This document shows positions 1-9,376 of a stretch of DNA of 64,000 nucleotides, piece by piece (positions within the stretch are counted from its first letter, which is position 1; each line of letters opens with the position of its first letter). The notes under the pieces were generated by a model, which was not told the origin of the DNA, did no database searches, and worked only from the letters and a program-made list of their open reading frames with translations. The stretch is from an uncultured Parabacteroides sp. (GTDB lineage: Bacteria; Bacteroidota; Bacteroidia; Bacteroidales; Tannerellaceae). The stretch is taken from contig CAJTMR010000003.1 in the NCBI GenBank assembly GCA_910577325.1, positions 124,001-188,000 on the forward strand, in the 5' to 3' direction. A program made the translations under genes and the position numbers.

Positions 1-780
1 AATACATTTCTTCTTTACAGATACCGGTTCTTTCCATTTTTTCAAATAAGCGCCCCATACCATCATAATCGGTAAGGCATACCAGGAGTAATAGATTCGG
101 GAAGTATGTAGCATCGGATCATAATAAGCATCCGGTAAAAAAGCAAACTTCAAATTTCTGCTGAATCCCAAATAAGTCCCGATAACAGCAGACAAAATGG
201 CGACAAGGGGATAAATCAAACTTGCGTATTTCTTATTTCCATTGGTCAGGAATTCAAACAGCAAAGCGGAAAGAGCGAATAAATGAACAACCGGCCCGCC
301 TATCCAATATAATGCAGGGATTAAGCAAACCCCATATATCAACCGAATCTTGGGCTTCAGATTCGTGTACAACCATAAGAAGAACAATAAAAAAAGATAG
401 GCGATCGTCCCTTGTTCCTGATAGTCATAATCCAATTGCATAATAAACAAAGAAAACCAAGGGAGCAGGCTAACAAGAAGAAGATCGTCCCGTAATGATA
501 TTTTTTTCAAAAAAAGGAAAGAAAAAACAGCAATTCCTGTCAGAACAAATGCTGCGAGAACAGGCCCGGCACCTATTAAGACATAAAACTGAGAAAGAAA
601 TTCTGAAATATAAAGAGCAGCACCACCGGCTTGTCCCAACGTCATAGCTGCATATCGGCCTGTATACTGAAACATTTGTAACTGTTCCTTAAAAGGGAAC
701 AAGTAACAAAAGACACAATAGAACACTACAGTCTGTAGAAAGAACAAAAGAAGTCCGGATATTAAACGGTTATACTTCAT
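1..780 (-). CDS. DUF6057-like polytopic membrane protein, 3' end outside window
   Basis: An open frame starts at the ATG complementary to 778-780 (MKYNRLISGLLLFFLQ) and stays open through the left window edge, so about 260 N-terminal residues are visible and the C-terminus is missing. The product is very hydrophobic, with a first membrane helix near residues 5-27 and several more behind it, separated by short polar loops such as LDYDYQEQGT. The pattern matches the DUF6057 membrane proteins of Bacteroidales, whose function is unknown to me. It lies just behind the terminator of the SusC/SusD pair in the same orientation, so it is probably transcribed separately. The family name is from memory of the pattern and is moderately sure; the open frame and membrane topology are clear. 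Confidence 0.7.
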   Translation of the reverse strand, partial: MKYNRLISGLLLFFLQTVVFYCVFCYLFPFKEQLQMFQYTGRYAAMTLGQAGGAALYISEFLSQFYVLIGAGPVLAAFVLTGIAVFSFLFLKKISLRDDLLLVSLLPWFSLFIMQLDYDYQEQGTIAYLFLLFFLWLYTNLKPKIRLIYGVCLIPALYWIGGPVVHLFALSALLFEFLTNGNKKYASLIYPLVAILSAVIGTYLGFSRNLKFAFLPDAYYDPMLHTSRIYYSWYALPIMMVWGAYLKKWKEPVSVKKKCI

Positions 781-805
781 AAGGAATATATGGATGAAAA
801 AACAG

Positions 806-839
806 AAAGGGGCTGTACCCAAATTGGTACATCCCCTTT
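806..839 (-). terminator. Rho-independent terminator behind susD
   Basis: Arms AAAGGGG-C-TGTACC and GGTACA-T-CCCCTTT pair with one mismatch around a 6-nt loop. Read on the minus strand the stem is followed by CTGTTTTTTC, a good U-run. It closes the susC-susD transcript and separates it from the membrane protein gene beginning at 780. Confidence 0.75.
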
Positions 840-855
840 TTCTGCTAACTATTAA

Positions 856-2604
856 TTATTGCCAACCGGGGTTCTGTACCAAATTGGTATTTAAAACCAA
901 CTCGTCTGTAGGTAACGGACTTAACCAACGCTTGTCGTTGGAAGACCATTTACGGCCTGCATCGTTCAAGCTCTTGCTCGGATATTGGAACAAATAAGTC
1001 TTGCCTTGGTATTCGATAGTAGGACGACCATCCGTGCCACCAAAAACCACATTACCTTCGTATTGTTTCTTCACAGCATCTGTGATACGGATACCTAACA
1101 TTGTTTTCGGGTTTTCGAATACCTTCATCGCATTCCAACGTTTCAAATCGTCCAAACGATGGCCTTCAGCGATCAACTCGATACGACGTTCACGGCGGAT
1201 TTCATAAATCAGAGGCGTTACCGTATAGCCATAATCGATGGCAGCCGGGTCAACAACCGGATTTGTCGTCATGTGGGGCATACCGACACGGTCGCGTAAC
1301 TGGTTTACGGTTTTCTCCAGAACGTCTTGTGTGCAAGAACCCAGTTCTGCATGGGCTTCCGCATTGATCAACAAGACTTCCGCATAGCGATAAACGAACC
1401 AGTCATAAGTAGTCTTGTTCGCTTCCCACTGTGCCTGAAGCGGTGAACGGTACTTGACACAAGGATAGCCCGTTACTGCGTCATTCGCACCACAAGCAGG
1501 ATAAGGATTCACTTGCTGTTCACCATTAATGATCGTATAAGGCTTGTGCCGGTTATCAATAATTTGATACATACGGGGATCCCGATTGACGAATTCGTCA
1601 TCAAGGTTTTCGTCACCTTTATACAAGCTGCTGATTGAAATCGGCTGTCCGTCCGTACATAAGAACGACTCTACAAAGTCTTTTGAAAGTCCTGTTCCGG
1701 AAGATCCCGCCTGACGGCCAGTTTCGTGCATCAAAACGCCGTTTTCATAATAACGGGCCAAAATGGCCTCTTTATTGGAAGAGAGATCTTCTTGTACAAA
1801 CTGGTTAGAGTAATACAAGGGATATCCTTCAAACGGAGACTGTCCGCAACCGGCATCTGTCCCTTTCACAATGGCGTAATTATTACTGTTGATGATCGCG
1901 TCAGTCAAAGTAACAGCCTTGTTCAACAGGTCGTCGGAAGAAGGTGTCCCGGATTCATTATGATACTTTTTATAAGTCCCATAATACAAGCAGATGCGAG
2001 CCAATTGTGTCCGTGCCGCATCTTTTGTCAAGCGACCGCTTTCCTGTCTGCCGAAATCGGGTAGCCAAGTGATTGCAAACTCCAAATCCTCGATGATTTT
2101 GCTCAAAACGTAATCCCGGGAATCACGTGCTTTGTAAAGTTCTTCCGTATCTGTTGTCTGCAAATCCTTTTCATACCAAGGCACATCCCCAAACGATTTG
2201 ATCTTGCCATAGTAATCCAATGCGCGGAAAAACCGGACTTCCGCTACATACTGGTTGATTTCACTTTCGGTTCCGCTTACGGATTTGTAACGCTGCAAGA
2301 AGAAGTTACAACTACGGATGTTCGTCCAGGACCATCCTGCACTACTTGCCGTAGCAGGAACAGTCGATTCATTGAACAACCATGAACTATAATTTGTGGT
2401 CACACAATTATCACTCGTATTGTCTTTCGTGACGCTGGGTGCATCCAAATTACCATACAAGCCGTTGGCATACAATTTCAAGTCTTGGACAGTTTTCCAA
2501 TAGGAAGCATCTGTCAAAGAATCAATAGGCGACTTGTCAGTCACATCGCAGGCCGTAAAAACGCCCGCAAAAGCCGCCATGCACATTATATATTTCAGTT
2601 TCAT
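856..2604 (-). CDS. RagB/SusD family nutrient-uptake outer membrane lipoprotein
   Basis: 582 residues. The N-terminus MKLKYIMCMAAFAGVFTAC is a lipoprotein signal with the lipobox ending at Cys19. The body has the SusD layout: an N-terminal helical TPR-like part with the SYWKTVQDLKLYANGLYG and FLQRYKS segments, and a C-terminal region with RYAEVLLINAEAHAELG and the ERRIELIAEGHRLDDLKRWN motif typical of RagB/SusD proteins. SusD proteins sit on the cell surface as a lid over their SusC transporter and bind the glycan or peptide ligand. Its gene starts 13 nt behind the susC stop, so the two form one operon. No enzyme or regulator is attached, so the substrate cannot be read from the context. Confidence 0.95.
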   Translation of the reverse strand: MKLKYIMCMAAFAGVFTACDVTDKSPIDSLTDASYWKTVQDLKLYANGLYGNLDAPSVTKDNTSDNCVTTNYSSWLFNESTVPATASSAGWSWTNIRSCNFFLQRYKSVSGTESEINQYVAEVRFFRALDYYGKIKSFGDVPWYEKDLQTTDTEELYKARDSRDYVLSKIIEDLEFAITWLPDFGRQESGRLTKDAARTQLARICLYYGTYKKYHNESGTPSSDDLLNKAVTLTDAIINSNNYAIVKGTDAGCGQSPFEGYPLYYSNQFVQEDLSSNKEAILARYYENGVLMHETGRQAGSSGTGLSKDFVESFLCTDGQPISISSLYKGDENLDDEFVNRDPRMYQIIDNRHKPYTIINGEQQVNPYPACGANDAVTGYPCVKYRSPLQAQWEANKTTYDWFVYRYAEVLLINAEAHAELGSCTQDVLEKTVNQLRDRVGMPHMTTNPVVDPAAIDYGYTVTPLIYEIRRERRIELIAEGHRLDDLKRWNAMKVFENPKTMLGIRITDAVKKQYEGNVVFGGTDGRPTIEYQGKTYLFQYPSKSLNDAGRKWSSNDKRWLSPLPTDELVLNTNLVQNPGWQ

Positions 2605-2617
2605 TGTTTTATTTCGT

Positions 2618-5600
2618 TTAGAATGTTAAATTAAGACCTACAGATACTTTTTTGGTAATAGGGTAAGTCATATTGTCGATAATTTCCGGATCAAAAGCGT
2701 CGATGAGCGGAGTGAACGTCAGCAGGTTTTCACCTTGCAGGTAAACTCTCAGACGGCTGATACCTACTTTTTTCAAGACAACATGAGGTATCGTGTAGCC
2801 CAACGTGATGTTCTTCAGCCGGAGATAAGCGGCATTCTGCAAATAACGGTCGCAAGTCTGCCTGTTACCGCCATTGTTCCAGTTCGGACGCGGGAAATAA
2901 GCGGCAATGTTATCGGCCGTCCAATAATCCAAAGCGGATTTCAGAGGCGTGTCCCATTCCGATGTGAAGCCCCAGAAAGCACTACCACCCGGCATGAAAT
3001 CACGCTTACCGACACCTTGCCAGAACATTTCGAAGTCGAAGTTCTTATATTCAAAGCCGGCTGTAATACCGTAACTGTAACGCGGGGTAGAGTTACCGAT
3101 AATCGTTCTATCACCCGGATCGGCCAATGTATTCTTACCGATATCAATCTTACCATCGTTGTTCAAATCGACGTATTTTACATCACCAGCGCCCCATTTT
3201 CCACCATATAAGTACGACTGATCTACATGACTGTCCGCTTCGGCATCGGATTGGAACAAGCCTTCCGAGCGGTATCCCCAGATTTCGTTGATTTTCTGTC
3301 CGACATAACGGCTGCTGAGCGAACCGGCGTCATTCGTGAATTTCGTGATTTCTCCCTGATAGTCGGAAAGCACACCTTTTACCCAATAAGACAACCCGTT
3401 AGACAAGCGATCGGTCCATCCTAAAGACAATTCCCATCCGGTCGTCTTCAAGTCGGCTGCGTTTTCTACCGGTATATTGGTTCCCAATACAGCGGGTAAA
3501 GATTGACCTGCCGTTAACATGTCTTTCGTATCACGACGATACCAGTCGAATGTCGCACTTAGACGATTATTCAACAAGACAGCATCGAAACCGAAGTCCA
3601 TTTGTGTTACAGTTTCCCAAGTAAATGCACCGCTGACTAATCCCGAAGGAGTAACCGCAACAGGTCTTGAACCACCCAACAAGTAAGCATAACTTGTATT
3701 TACACCGTAACTTGGCAAATAGGGGAAATTACCCAATTCGTCAACCACCTGGTTACCCAGAGATCCCCATGAACCACGAATTTTCAAATCATCGATCCAT
3801 TTCTTTGCAGGAACGAAAAATGCTTCTTCTGACATACGCCATGCAGCAGATACAGAAGGGAAAAATGCATAACGATCGGCTTCGGCGAACTTGGAAGAAC
3901 CGTCGTAACGTCCGTTCAATTCCAATAAATAACGTTGCTTATAGTTATAATTGACACGTGCAAAGAAACCGTTAATAGCCCACTGGCTTTCAGAATATCC
4001 CAAATTCTTTTCACCCGTGGCCTGATTCATGGCCGGATTTGAGTCATTAATCAACTCTTTACGGCCTGCCCAGTAATACTTCGTGTGCTTGTATTCTTGG
4101 TTGTAGCCGGCCATGACTTTGAAATTATGCGTATCATTCAATGATTTCGTATATTCGGCAAAAGCATTGAATGCAGTGTAATAATCTTCATTGTTCGTCA
4201 TTGTCACACTGCTCGGATTCGTCCAAGGATAATAGCCCTCCGTTCCTGCTACGGCCGTATAATCATAAAAACGCTGTACATGCTGTTTTTGCCCTTTATT
4301 GTAGAAATTGAATGTATAGTCGGCATTAACAACCAGACCTTCCAGCGGTGTAATGCGGATGGCGCCAGTCATCCATAAGTCATTCTGCTTGTAAAGACCG
4401 TTACCTCCCTGCTCCTGAATAGCGACCGGGTTGGTGTAACTGCCCTGACCGGCATAATAATGCTTCCCATCGTCTTGATAAACTTTACCTCCGGAACTAA
4501 TAATGTCAGACTGATTTATGGCCGAAGCACCAGCAGACGTATACAGACGGCCCGTATGCCCGTGGCGAATCGGCATCAATGGACTCAAGTCGTTCTTCAT
4601 CATACCGCTATAGCTTGAAAGTCCTGACCAAGCCGTTGAATTCATCGCAGTAGTACCACCTGTAGGATGCTGTTCTTTCGTATAGGTGTGCATGATTTTG
4701 GCAGAGACATTCAACCATTTTGTGATGTCGGATGAAACATTCACGTTCGCATTGAATTTCTTGTAATAATCATCTCCGGCTTTCAACATACCACCGACAT
4801 CATTAAAGCCCAAAGAAGCATAATAGGTCGTTTTTTCCGAACCTCCGTTCAAATTGACGTTATACATCTGAGAGAATGAGGTCTTATACAACTCCTTGAA
4901 CCAGTCTGTATTACCACAATATTGCCACTTATTCGGGTCAATGGATTCATTATAAAACTCGGGATAAGCATACGTGCCATTATAATAATCTTCTGCATAT
5001 TTATAAATGGCATCATTATAGTAGTGCCCGCTACCACCTCCGTTTTGATAAGCCAAGTCCTTCATTGACAGAAATTCCATTGAGTTCACATTCGTAACTC
5101 GTACGGCAGGACTTTGCCAATAACCGTTTGCAGAAAAAGAAACTTGAGGTTTTTGATCCTTCTTACCATTTTTGGTTGTGATCAAAATAACGCCATAAGC
5201 AGCACGCGCACCATATATGGCAGCAGAAGCAGCATCTTTCAAAACCGATATGGATGCAACATCATCAGGGTTGACCAAATTGGCATCCATCTGAACATTA
5301 TCAACCAACACCAACGGACTACCGCCATTCAAAGAAGTCGTACCACGGATGTTGAAAGAAGAAGACTGTCCCGGAGCACCACCACCGACTGTTACATTCA
5401 AGTTTGGAACAACCCCCTGCAAACCTTGTCCGATATTGGCGATAGGCCGATTTTCCAAAACATCACCTGCCACTTGTGCGACTGCACCGGTCAGGTTGGC
5501 TTTCTTTTGTGTACCATAACCAACAACCACAACTTCATCAAGAGCCTGTGAATCTTCTTTTAAATCCACTTTCAAGACGGACTGTCCGGTGTACTTGATC

Positions 5601-5893
5601 TCTTGAGTAACATACCCGATAAAAGAAATCTGAATAATGTTTCCTTTGTTTACGCCTTCCAATGTGAAGTTACCGTCCATATCTGTGACAGTCCCATTAG
5701 TAGTACCTTTTACTACCACAGATGCGCCGGCAACAGGGCCTAAGGCATCTTCTACAACACCGGACACTTTCCCGTTTTGCTGGGAAATGTTCGTTTCATG
5801 CTTTAATGGTGCAGTTTCGGCAAAAGCACCTACGGGGACAGCAAAGGTTCCCGAAAGCAAAATCAAACTGATTAATTTAGTTTTTTTCAACAT
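2618..5893 (-). CDS. SusC/RagA family TonB-linked outer membrane transporter
   Basis: 1091 residues: signal peptide (MLKKTKLISLILLSGTFAVPVGAFA), a carboxypeptidase-D-like regulatory beta-sandwich at about 40-120 (GKVSGVVEDALGPVAGASVV), the LDEVVVVGYGTQKK segment, a TonB-receptor plug with the SISVLKDAASAAIYGARAAYGVI signature at about 215-240, and a 22-strand-type barrel ending in an aromatic residue (VGLNLTF). It imports a large ligand captured by the SusD partner encoded directly behind it. It lacks the N-terminal STN domain seen in the second SusC of this window (36032-39484), so it is probably not controlled by an ECF sigma/FecR pair, and none is adjacent. Two copies of a palindrome lie upstream at 6016-6036 and 6280-6294. 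Confidence 0.95.
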   Translation of the reverse strand: MLKKTKLISLILLSGTFAVPVGAFAETAPLKHETNISQQNGKVSGVVEDALGPVAGASVVVKGTTNGTVTDMDGNFTLEGVNKGNIIQISFIGYVTQEIKYTGQSVLKVDLKEDSQALDEVVVVGYGTQKKANLTGAVAQVAGDVLENRPIANIGQGLQGVVPNLNVTVGGGAPGQSSSFNIRGTTSLNGGSPLVLVDNVQMDANLVNPDDVASISVLKDAASAAIYGARAAYGVILITTKNGKKDQKPQVSFSANGYWQSPAVRVTNVNSMEFLSMKDLAYQNGGGSGHYYNDAIYKYAEDYYNGTYAYPEFYNESIDPNKWQYCGNTDWFKELYKTSFSQMYNVNLNGGSEKTTYYASLGFNDVGGMLKAGDDYYKKFNANVNVSSDITKWLNVSAKIMHTYTKEQHPTGGTTAMNSTAWSGLSSYSGMMKNDLSPLMPIRHGHTGRLYTSAGASAINQSDIISSGGKVYQDDGKHYYAGQGSYTNPVAIQEQGGNGLYKQNDLWMTGAIRITPLEGLVVNADYTFNFYNKGQKQHVQRFYDYTAVAGTEGYYPWTNPSSVTMTNNEDYYTAFNAFAEYTKSLNDTHNFKVMAGYNQEYKHTKYYWAGRKELINDSNPAMNQATGEKNLGYSESQWAINGFFARVNYNYKQRYLLELNGRYDGSSKFAEADRYAFFPSVSAAWRMSEEAFFVPAKKWIDDLKIRGSWGSLGNQVVDELGNFPYLPSYGVNTSYAYLLGGSRPVAVTPSGLVSGAFTWETVTQMDFGFDAVLLNNRLSATFDWYRRDTKDMLTAGQSLPAVLGTNIPVENAADLKTTGWELSLGWTDRLSNGLSYWVKGVLSDYQGEITKFTNDAGSLSSRYVGQKINEIWGYRSEGLFQSDAEADSHVDQSYLYGGKWGAGDVKYVDLNNDGKIDIGKNTLADPGDRTIIGNSTPRYSYGITAGFEYKNFDFEMFWQGVGKRDFMPGGSAFWGFTSEWDTPLKSALDYWTADNIAAYFPRPNWNNGGNRQTCDRYLQNAAYLRLKNITLGYTIPHVVLKKVGISRLRVYLQGENLLTFTPLIDAFDPEIIDNMTYPITKKVSVGLNLTF

Positions 5894-6015
5894 AGAGTAT
5901 ATATTTAAAAGAAATAATACATCCTACGAAAAATGGCTTGCATCCGTTGAGTGTCTTGTTAGATCAGGCTCATTAGATTTGACATGCTTTTATTGCGTTT
6001 TTCTGTGTTTTTATA

Positions 6016-6036
6016 ATTAGTTCTATCAGAACTAAT
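6016..6036. promoter_or_regulatory. Palindromic operator candidate, copy 1
   Basis: Perfect 9-bp arms ATTAGTTCT / AGAACTAAT around a 3-bp centre, about 125 bp upstream of the susC start. The inner 15 bp recur at 6280-6294 in the opposite orientation. Likely a dimeric regulator site; the regulator is not visible nearby. Confidence 0.5.
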
Positions 6037-6279
6037 GCATTTGTAAGGAATTATATATAATACATGTAAAATTTTTACAATTCAATCGATTGATAGATAA
6101 GCCTCAGATAGGTTTTAGTGGGGAAAACGAGCTCTTATGCCTGTTTCCAAGTATTTGTTAGAAATCTGTAAAATGGAATTGTTAAAATCAACCCGAATAT
6201 GAACTTTTTTAAATAAAAAACACACAACAAAATAAAAAATTCATATCTTTGACCCGGATATGAGGTATCCAAAAACCAT

Positions 6280-6294
6280 AGTTCTGATAGAACT
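6280..6294. promoter_or_regulatory. Palindromic operator candidate, copy 2
   Basis: AGTTCT-GAT-AGAACT, the exact reverse complement of the core of the site at 6019-6033. The two sites are 261 bp apart (start to start) and could bring one regulator to both sides of the susC promoter region. Confidence 0.45.
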
Positions 6295-6767
6295 TATGCC
6301 TCTTATTCGACTCTGTCATAAAAAAATAATCTTATTTTTGCAATATTGCACATTTGTATCAGGGCAACCGCACCAATAATTGCTATCCGGAATCACTTCT
6401 CTGTTTTCCATGAAAATTTCGCAAAACAACCATCATGCATCTATCATAGAGCATCTGATCACGATTGGGCATAACCCCAAGGATAAGCCATGTTAGCAAA
6501 ACAGACAATAACCCTTATCGGAAGGTTTTTCTATTTGGAATGAAATCCCGGACGATTCGTGTCTGACATTTTCCTCTTCCAGACCGGAATTAATAAGCAA
6601 CCGCTAAAACAAGCACGGCAGGAAAAAGGAAAGACAAGATTCCTTTGTTATCGAAAAGCGGAATATCCTGACATTTTGGAAAAGCCGAACTCCCGGAGAA
6701 TCGCCTGTAGCAAACAAATGTTGCCGCAGTCTTGAATAGCTCAAAAGAGATTTCCCTCTTTGCCGGC

Positions 6768-6875
6768 ATGAAGACGGTCTTCATCGCCGTGATAACCGTC
6801 TTCGTTGTCATGACGACCGTCTTCATAGTGCATGATCCCGGCAACTCACGGTGATGGCGACCGTCTTCGTTGTGA
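6768..6875. repeat. Degenerate tandem array, 21-22 bp period, five units
   Basis: Units start at 6768, 6789, 6810, 6832 and 6854. Each begins ATG or GTG and most hold the half-site ACCGTCTTC; the first unit is a near-perfect palindrome (TGAAGAC-G-GTCTTCA). Unit length equals two helical turns. The same period and ATG phase recur with a different sequence at 31924-32033. Confidence 0.6.
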
Positions 6876-7434
6876 AAAACCGCGCACCTCATGGCAGAAA
6901 GCCCTTTTTCGCCGATGAAGAACCGGAATTTACTGCTATTCCCAAAGAATGTGCTTTGTTGTTAACAAAACAATATCATACAATAACCCCCTTCCCGGAT
7001 CAGGACAAGAAGGACGATTCTTGTTTAACCGTCCGGAGCGTCGCCGGAAAAGAGGCAAAAACGGGGCATAAAGTACCTCCAACATGGCAGATAAACATCT
7101 GCCGCATCTCCGGAAAGGTCTCATGTAGACCCGGGGCCGCACCTCTCCCGCACCCGGGCCTCCGTGGTGGGCACACCCGGATCTCAAGCGGCTCTGCAAG
7201 CCGTTTTTGACAAAAGAAAAGCCTGTCTTGATGAAAAAAGAAGCCGTTTTAACAGGTTTTGCACCTGTTCCCAGACGGTCCCTGTTTTTATCGTATAACT
7301 GATACACAGGATGTTATCGTTTTTCACCATGATAGTTATGACAGATGAATGATAGTTCAAAACGGCAACTATCATGCCATAACATATTGGTTTAAACCGA
7401 TATACAGACAGATATGACAGTATGACAATAGAAT

Positions 7435-8388
7435 TTACTCGCGCTTGAAATCGGACAGCGTTTCTGCCGTAGTGGCGTTGATTTTCTTGTCCAACACATA
7501 AATACGATAAGACAGACTCAGTTCCTTGCCTGATTCCAGAGTAAATGCTTGTTGCTTGGTCGGCGAAAAATTCCACATGACATCACCGGCAGGTTCGTTG
7601 ACAGTCTTGTCCCATACACGCAAAGGTTCGGGGTAATTCAGATTGGAAGGGTCCGCGACGATCAGGATACATGCTGTTTCATTTCCTGCTTTTCCCTGAT
7701 AATAACACCAACGGGCTCTCGAACCGTCTGCTTTGTCACGGGAAAGCCCCTCCGAGGTAAGCATTTCGGCTGTCTGATCGTTCCAGTCTTCACGTGTACG
7801 GATACATATACCGCCGTAGCGATAAGCCTCCATAGTGATCGGGCTGGAGCCGGCAAGACGGATAGTGGTATGATAGTCGATATAATAGCCCGGTAAAGAT
7901 GTCGTCCCGATGTTGATCTCCAGGCGTTCGTTCATCGCTACCTTTTCTGCGGGAGAATCGGGGTAGACCACATGGTCCAGTGTCGCAACAAAACCGTTGT
8001 CGGATATGCGCTCGAAACTATGGAAGCGGACCGTTCCTTGTTTTTTGTGGAGATTCCAGAAGTCGATCTCGTTTCCTTCGAATGTAGTTTTCGTCCAAGC
8101 ATACCACAAACCGAAGTGATGGTAATGGTCGGCGGGAGAACAATTGGTCATAGTTTCGCCTTCCAGAGTCTTCAAGGGATGGATAAAACCGCTACGTTTA
8201 TAAACTGAATCGACGTTCGGAGTCGGGTAAACCGTGGCATAATTGTAAGAGAACAACAATTTATCTCCCATCCTATAGTCCAAGGATTTCCCTGTGTCGA
8301 CAACGGAACAGGATGTCTCGGATGGACGACAGGAACCTAAAAACAGAGAAGCCCAAAAAACACCAATGAAAAAAACAGCAGTTTTCAT
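7435..8388 (-). CDS. DUF6807 (PmoA-family) lipoprotein
   Basis: 317 residues. MKTAVFFIGVFWASLFLGSC is a lipoprotein signal with the lipobox Cys at residue 20. The body carries the features of the DUF6807/PmoA family: the early VYPTPNVDSVYKRSGFIHPL stretch, the HHFGLWYAWT motif, and the late YGGICIRTREDW and ARWCYYQG segments. The family is common in Bacteroidetes and Planctomycetes near carbohydrate genes; the old name 'methane oxygenase PmoA' is a database label, and no such activity should be assumed. The fold is probably a beta-sandwich and the location periplasmic or outer-membrane anchored. It stands alone, divergent from the fumarate reductase operon. Confidence 0.75.
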   Translation of the reverse strand: MKTAVFFIGVFWASLFLGSCRPSETSCSVVDTGKSLDYRMGDKLLFSYNYATVYPTPNVDSVYKRSGFIHPLKTLEGETMTNCSPADHYHHFGLWYAWTKTTFEGNEIDFWNLHKKQGTVRFHSFERISDNGFVATLDHVVYPDSPAEKVAMNERLEINIGTTSLPGYYIDYHTTIRLAGSSPITMEAYRYGGICIRTREDWNDQTAEMLTSEGLSRDKADGSRARWCYYQGKAGNETACILIVADPSNLNYPEPLRVWDKTVNEPAGDVMWNFSPTKQQAFTLESGKELSLSYRIYVLDKKINATTAETLSDFKRE

Positions 8389-8547
8389 AATATGACAATT
8401 AAATAATAATCAGTTATCCGGCACTTTTGCCGATATCGATTACAAAAAAACGATTTTTTTTCGTTTCATACAATCCGTTCGCAATATCTGACGAAAATAA
8501 AACCTCCGGAAAGCCGAAATTCTATTGGCGAAATATTTCTTTAATCG

Positions 8548-8579
8548 TTTGCGTGATATGGGGATTTAGCATACCTTTG
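8548..8579 (+). promoter_or_regulatory. Promoter of the fumarate reductase operon
   Basis: Bacteroidetes-type promoter: TTTG at 8548-8551, a 20-nt spacer and TACCTTTG at 8572-8579. Predicted start is near 8586, giving a leader of about 60 nt before the ATG at 8646. Confidence 0.7.
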
Positions 8580-8645
8580 CATAATAATAACCAATAGATT
8601 GGAAGAAATTTTTAAATACAATTAAATAACTTAAATTATTATCTT

Positions 8646-9338
8646 ATGTGGTTACTTAATTCTTCTATCGGGAAGAAGCTGATAATGAGTGTATCAGGCC
8701 TCTTCCTAATTCTGTTCCTATTGTTCCACCTGTGTATGAACATAGCGGCAGTTTTTTCTGGTGAAGCGTATAATATGATTTGCGGTTTGCTGGGATCCAA
8801 CTGGTATGCTTTGGCCGGTACATTGGTGTTGGCCGCTGGTGTGGTAGTACATTTCGTGTATGCTATCATTTTGACTCAGCAAAACCGTAAAGCACGCGGA
8901 AATGACCGCTATGCAATCAATGCCCGTCCGAAAGGCGTTGAATGGGCATCACAGAACATGTTCGTCTTGGGACTGATCGTGATCTTATTCATGGTTTTGC
9001 ACTTCACGCAATTCTGGTATAACATGATGTTTGCCGAGTTGGCCGGACATCACGAAGTAGAACTGGGCGGTGCTATGATCGCAACGACGCATGGAGCCGA
9101 ATTCATCAACTACTTCTTCAAAGGCAATATCGTGAATACGGTATTGTATCTGATCTGGTTTGCCGCTTTGTGGTTCCACCTTACTCATGGTTTCTGGTCG
9201 GCTATTCACACGATCGGTTGGAACAACACCGTTTGGTTGGGCCGTTGGGAATGTATTTCCAAATGGGTAGCTACTATCATTTGTGGCTTATTCGCTGTTA
9301 TCACGGTTATCTTCTTCCTGAACGGCGCAGGCGCTTAA
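8646..9338 (+). CDS. sdhC: Succinate dehydrogenase/fumarate reductase cytochrome b subunit
   Basis: 230 residues with five predicted membrane helices (about 12-32, 58-78, 100-122, 155-175, 200-222). It fits the single-subunit di-haem type B membrane anchor, with histidines placed in or near helices (LFHLCMN, VVHFVYA, LHFTQFWYN, LWFHLTHGFW) as candidate haem ligands. It anchors the flavoprotein and iron-sulfur subunits to the inner membrane and exchanges electrons with menaquinone. Order C-A-B and family match the Bacteroides frdCAB fumarate reductase, which under anaerobic life reduces fumarate to succinate; the sequence alone does not fix the direction of the reaction. Confidence 0.93.
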   Translation: MWLLNSSIGKKLIMSVSGLFLILFLLFHLCMNIAAVFSGEAYNMICGLLGSNWYALAGTLVLAAGVVVHFVYAIILTQQNRKARGNDRYAINARPKGVEWASQNMFVLGLIVILFMVLHFTQFWYNMMFAELAGHHEVELGGAMIATTHGAEFINYFFKGNIVNTVLYLIWFAALWFHLTHGFWSAIHTIGWNNTVWLGRWECISKWVATIICGLFAVITVIFFLNGAGA

Positions 9339-9376
9339 TTTCGGATATTATCTTTTCAATTTGAAAAAAAAACATT

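Larger units (their letters stand above)
5894..7434. other. 1.5-kb stretch without a convincing gene
   Basis: No frame here has family-like protein features; the ORFs between 6590 and 7434 overlap one another on both strands and read through repeats. Contents: susC leader; two copies of one palindrome (6016-6036, 6280-6294); plus-strand promoter-like boxes TATCTTTG (6244-6251) and TATTTTTG (6333-6340), the second followed by a 28-codon ORF at 6410 (MKISQNNHHASII) that I do not recognise; a 22-bp-period array (6768-6875); short GC-rich inverted repeats (7080-7205); and dyads at 7345-7375 and 7384-7403 behind the DUF6807 gene. An unannotated sRNA or regulatory RNA could sit here. Confidence 0.5.

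Noticed and set aside
2735..5551. Long ORFs opposite the first susC
   Set aside because: Antisense shadows of a clear TonB-dependent transporter; no independent features.
6590..7434. Several overlapping ORFs of 70-130 codons on both strands
   Set aside because: They overlap each other, run through the 22-bp repeats and short inverted repeats, and have no signal, domain or promoter support.
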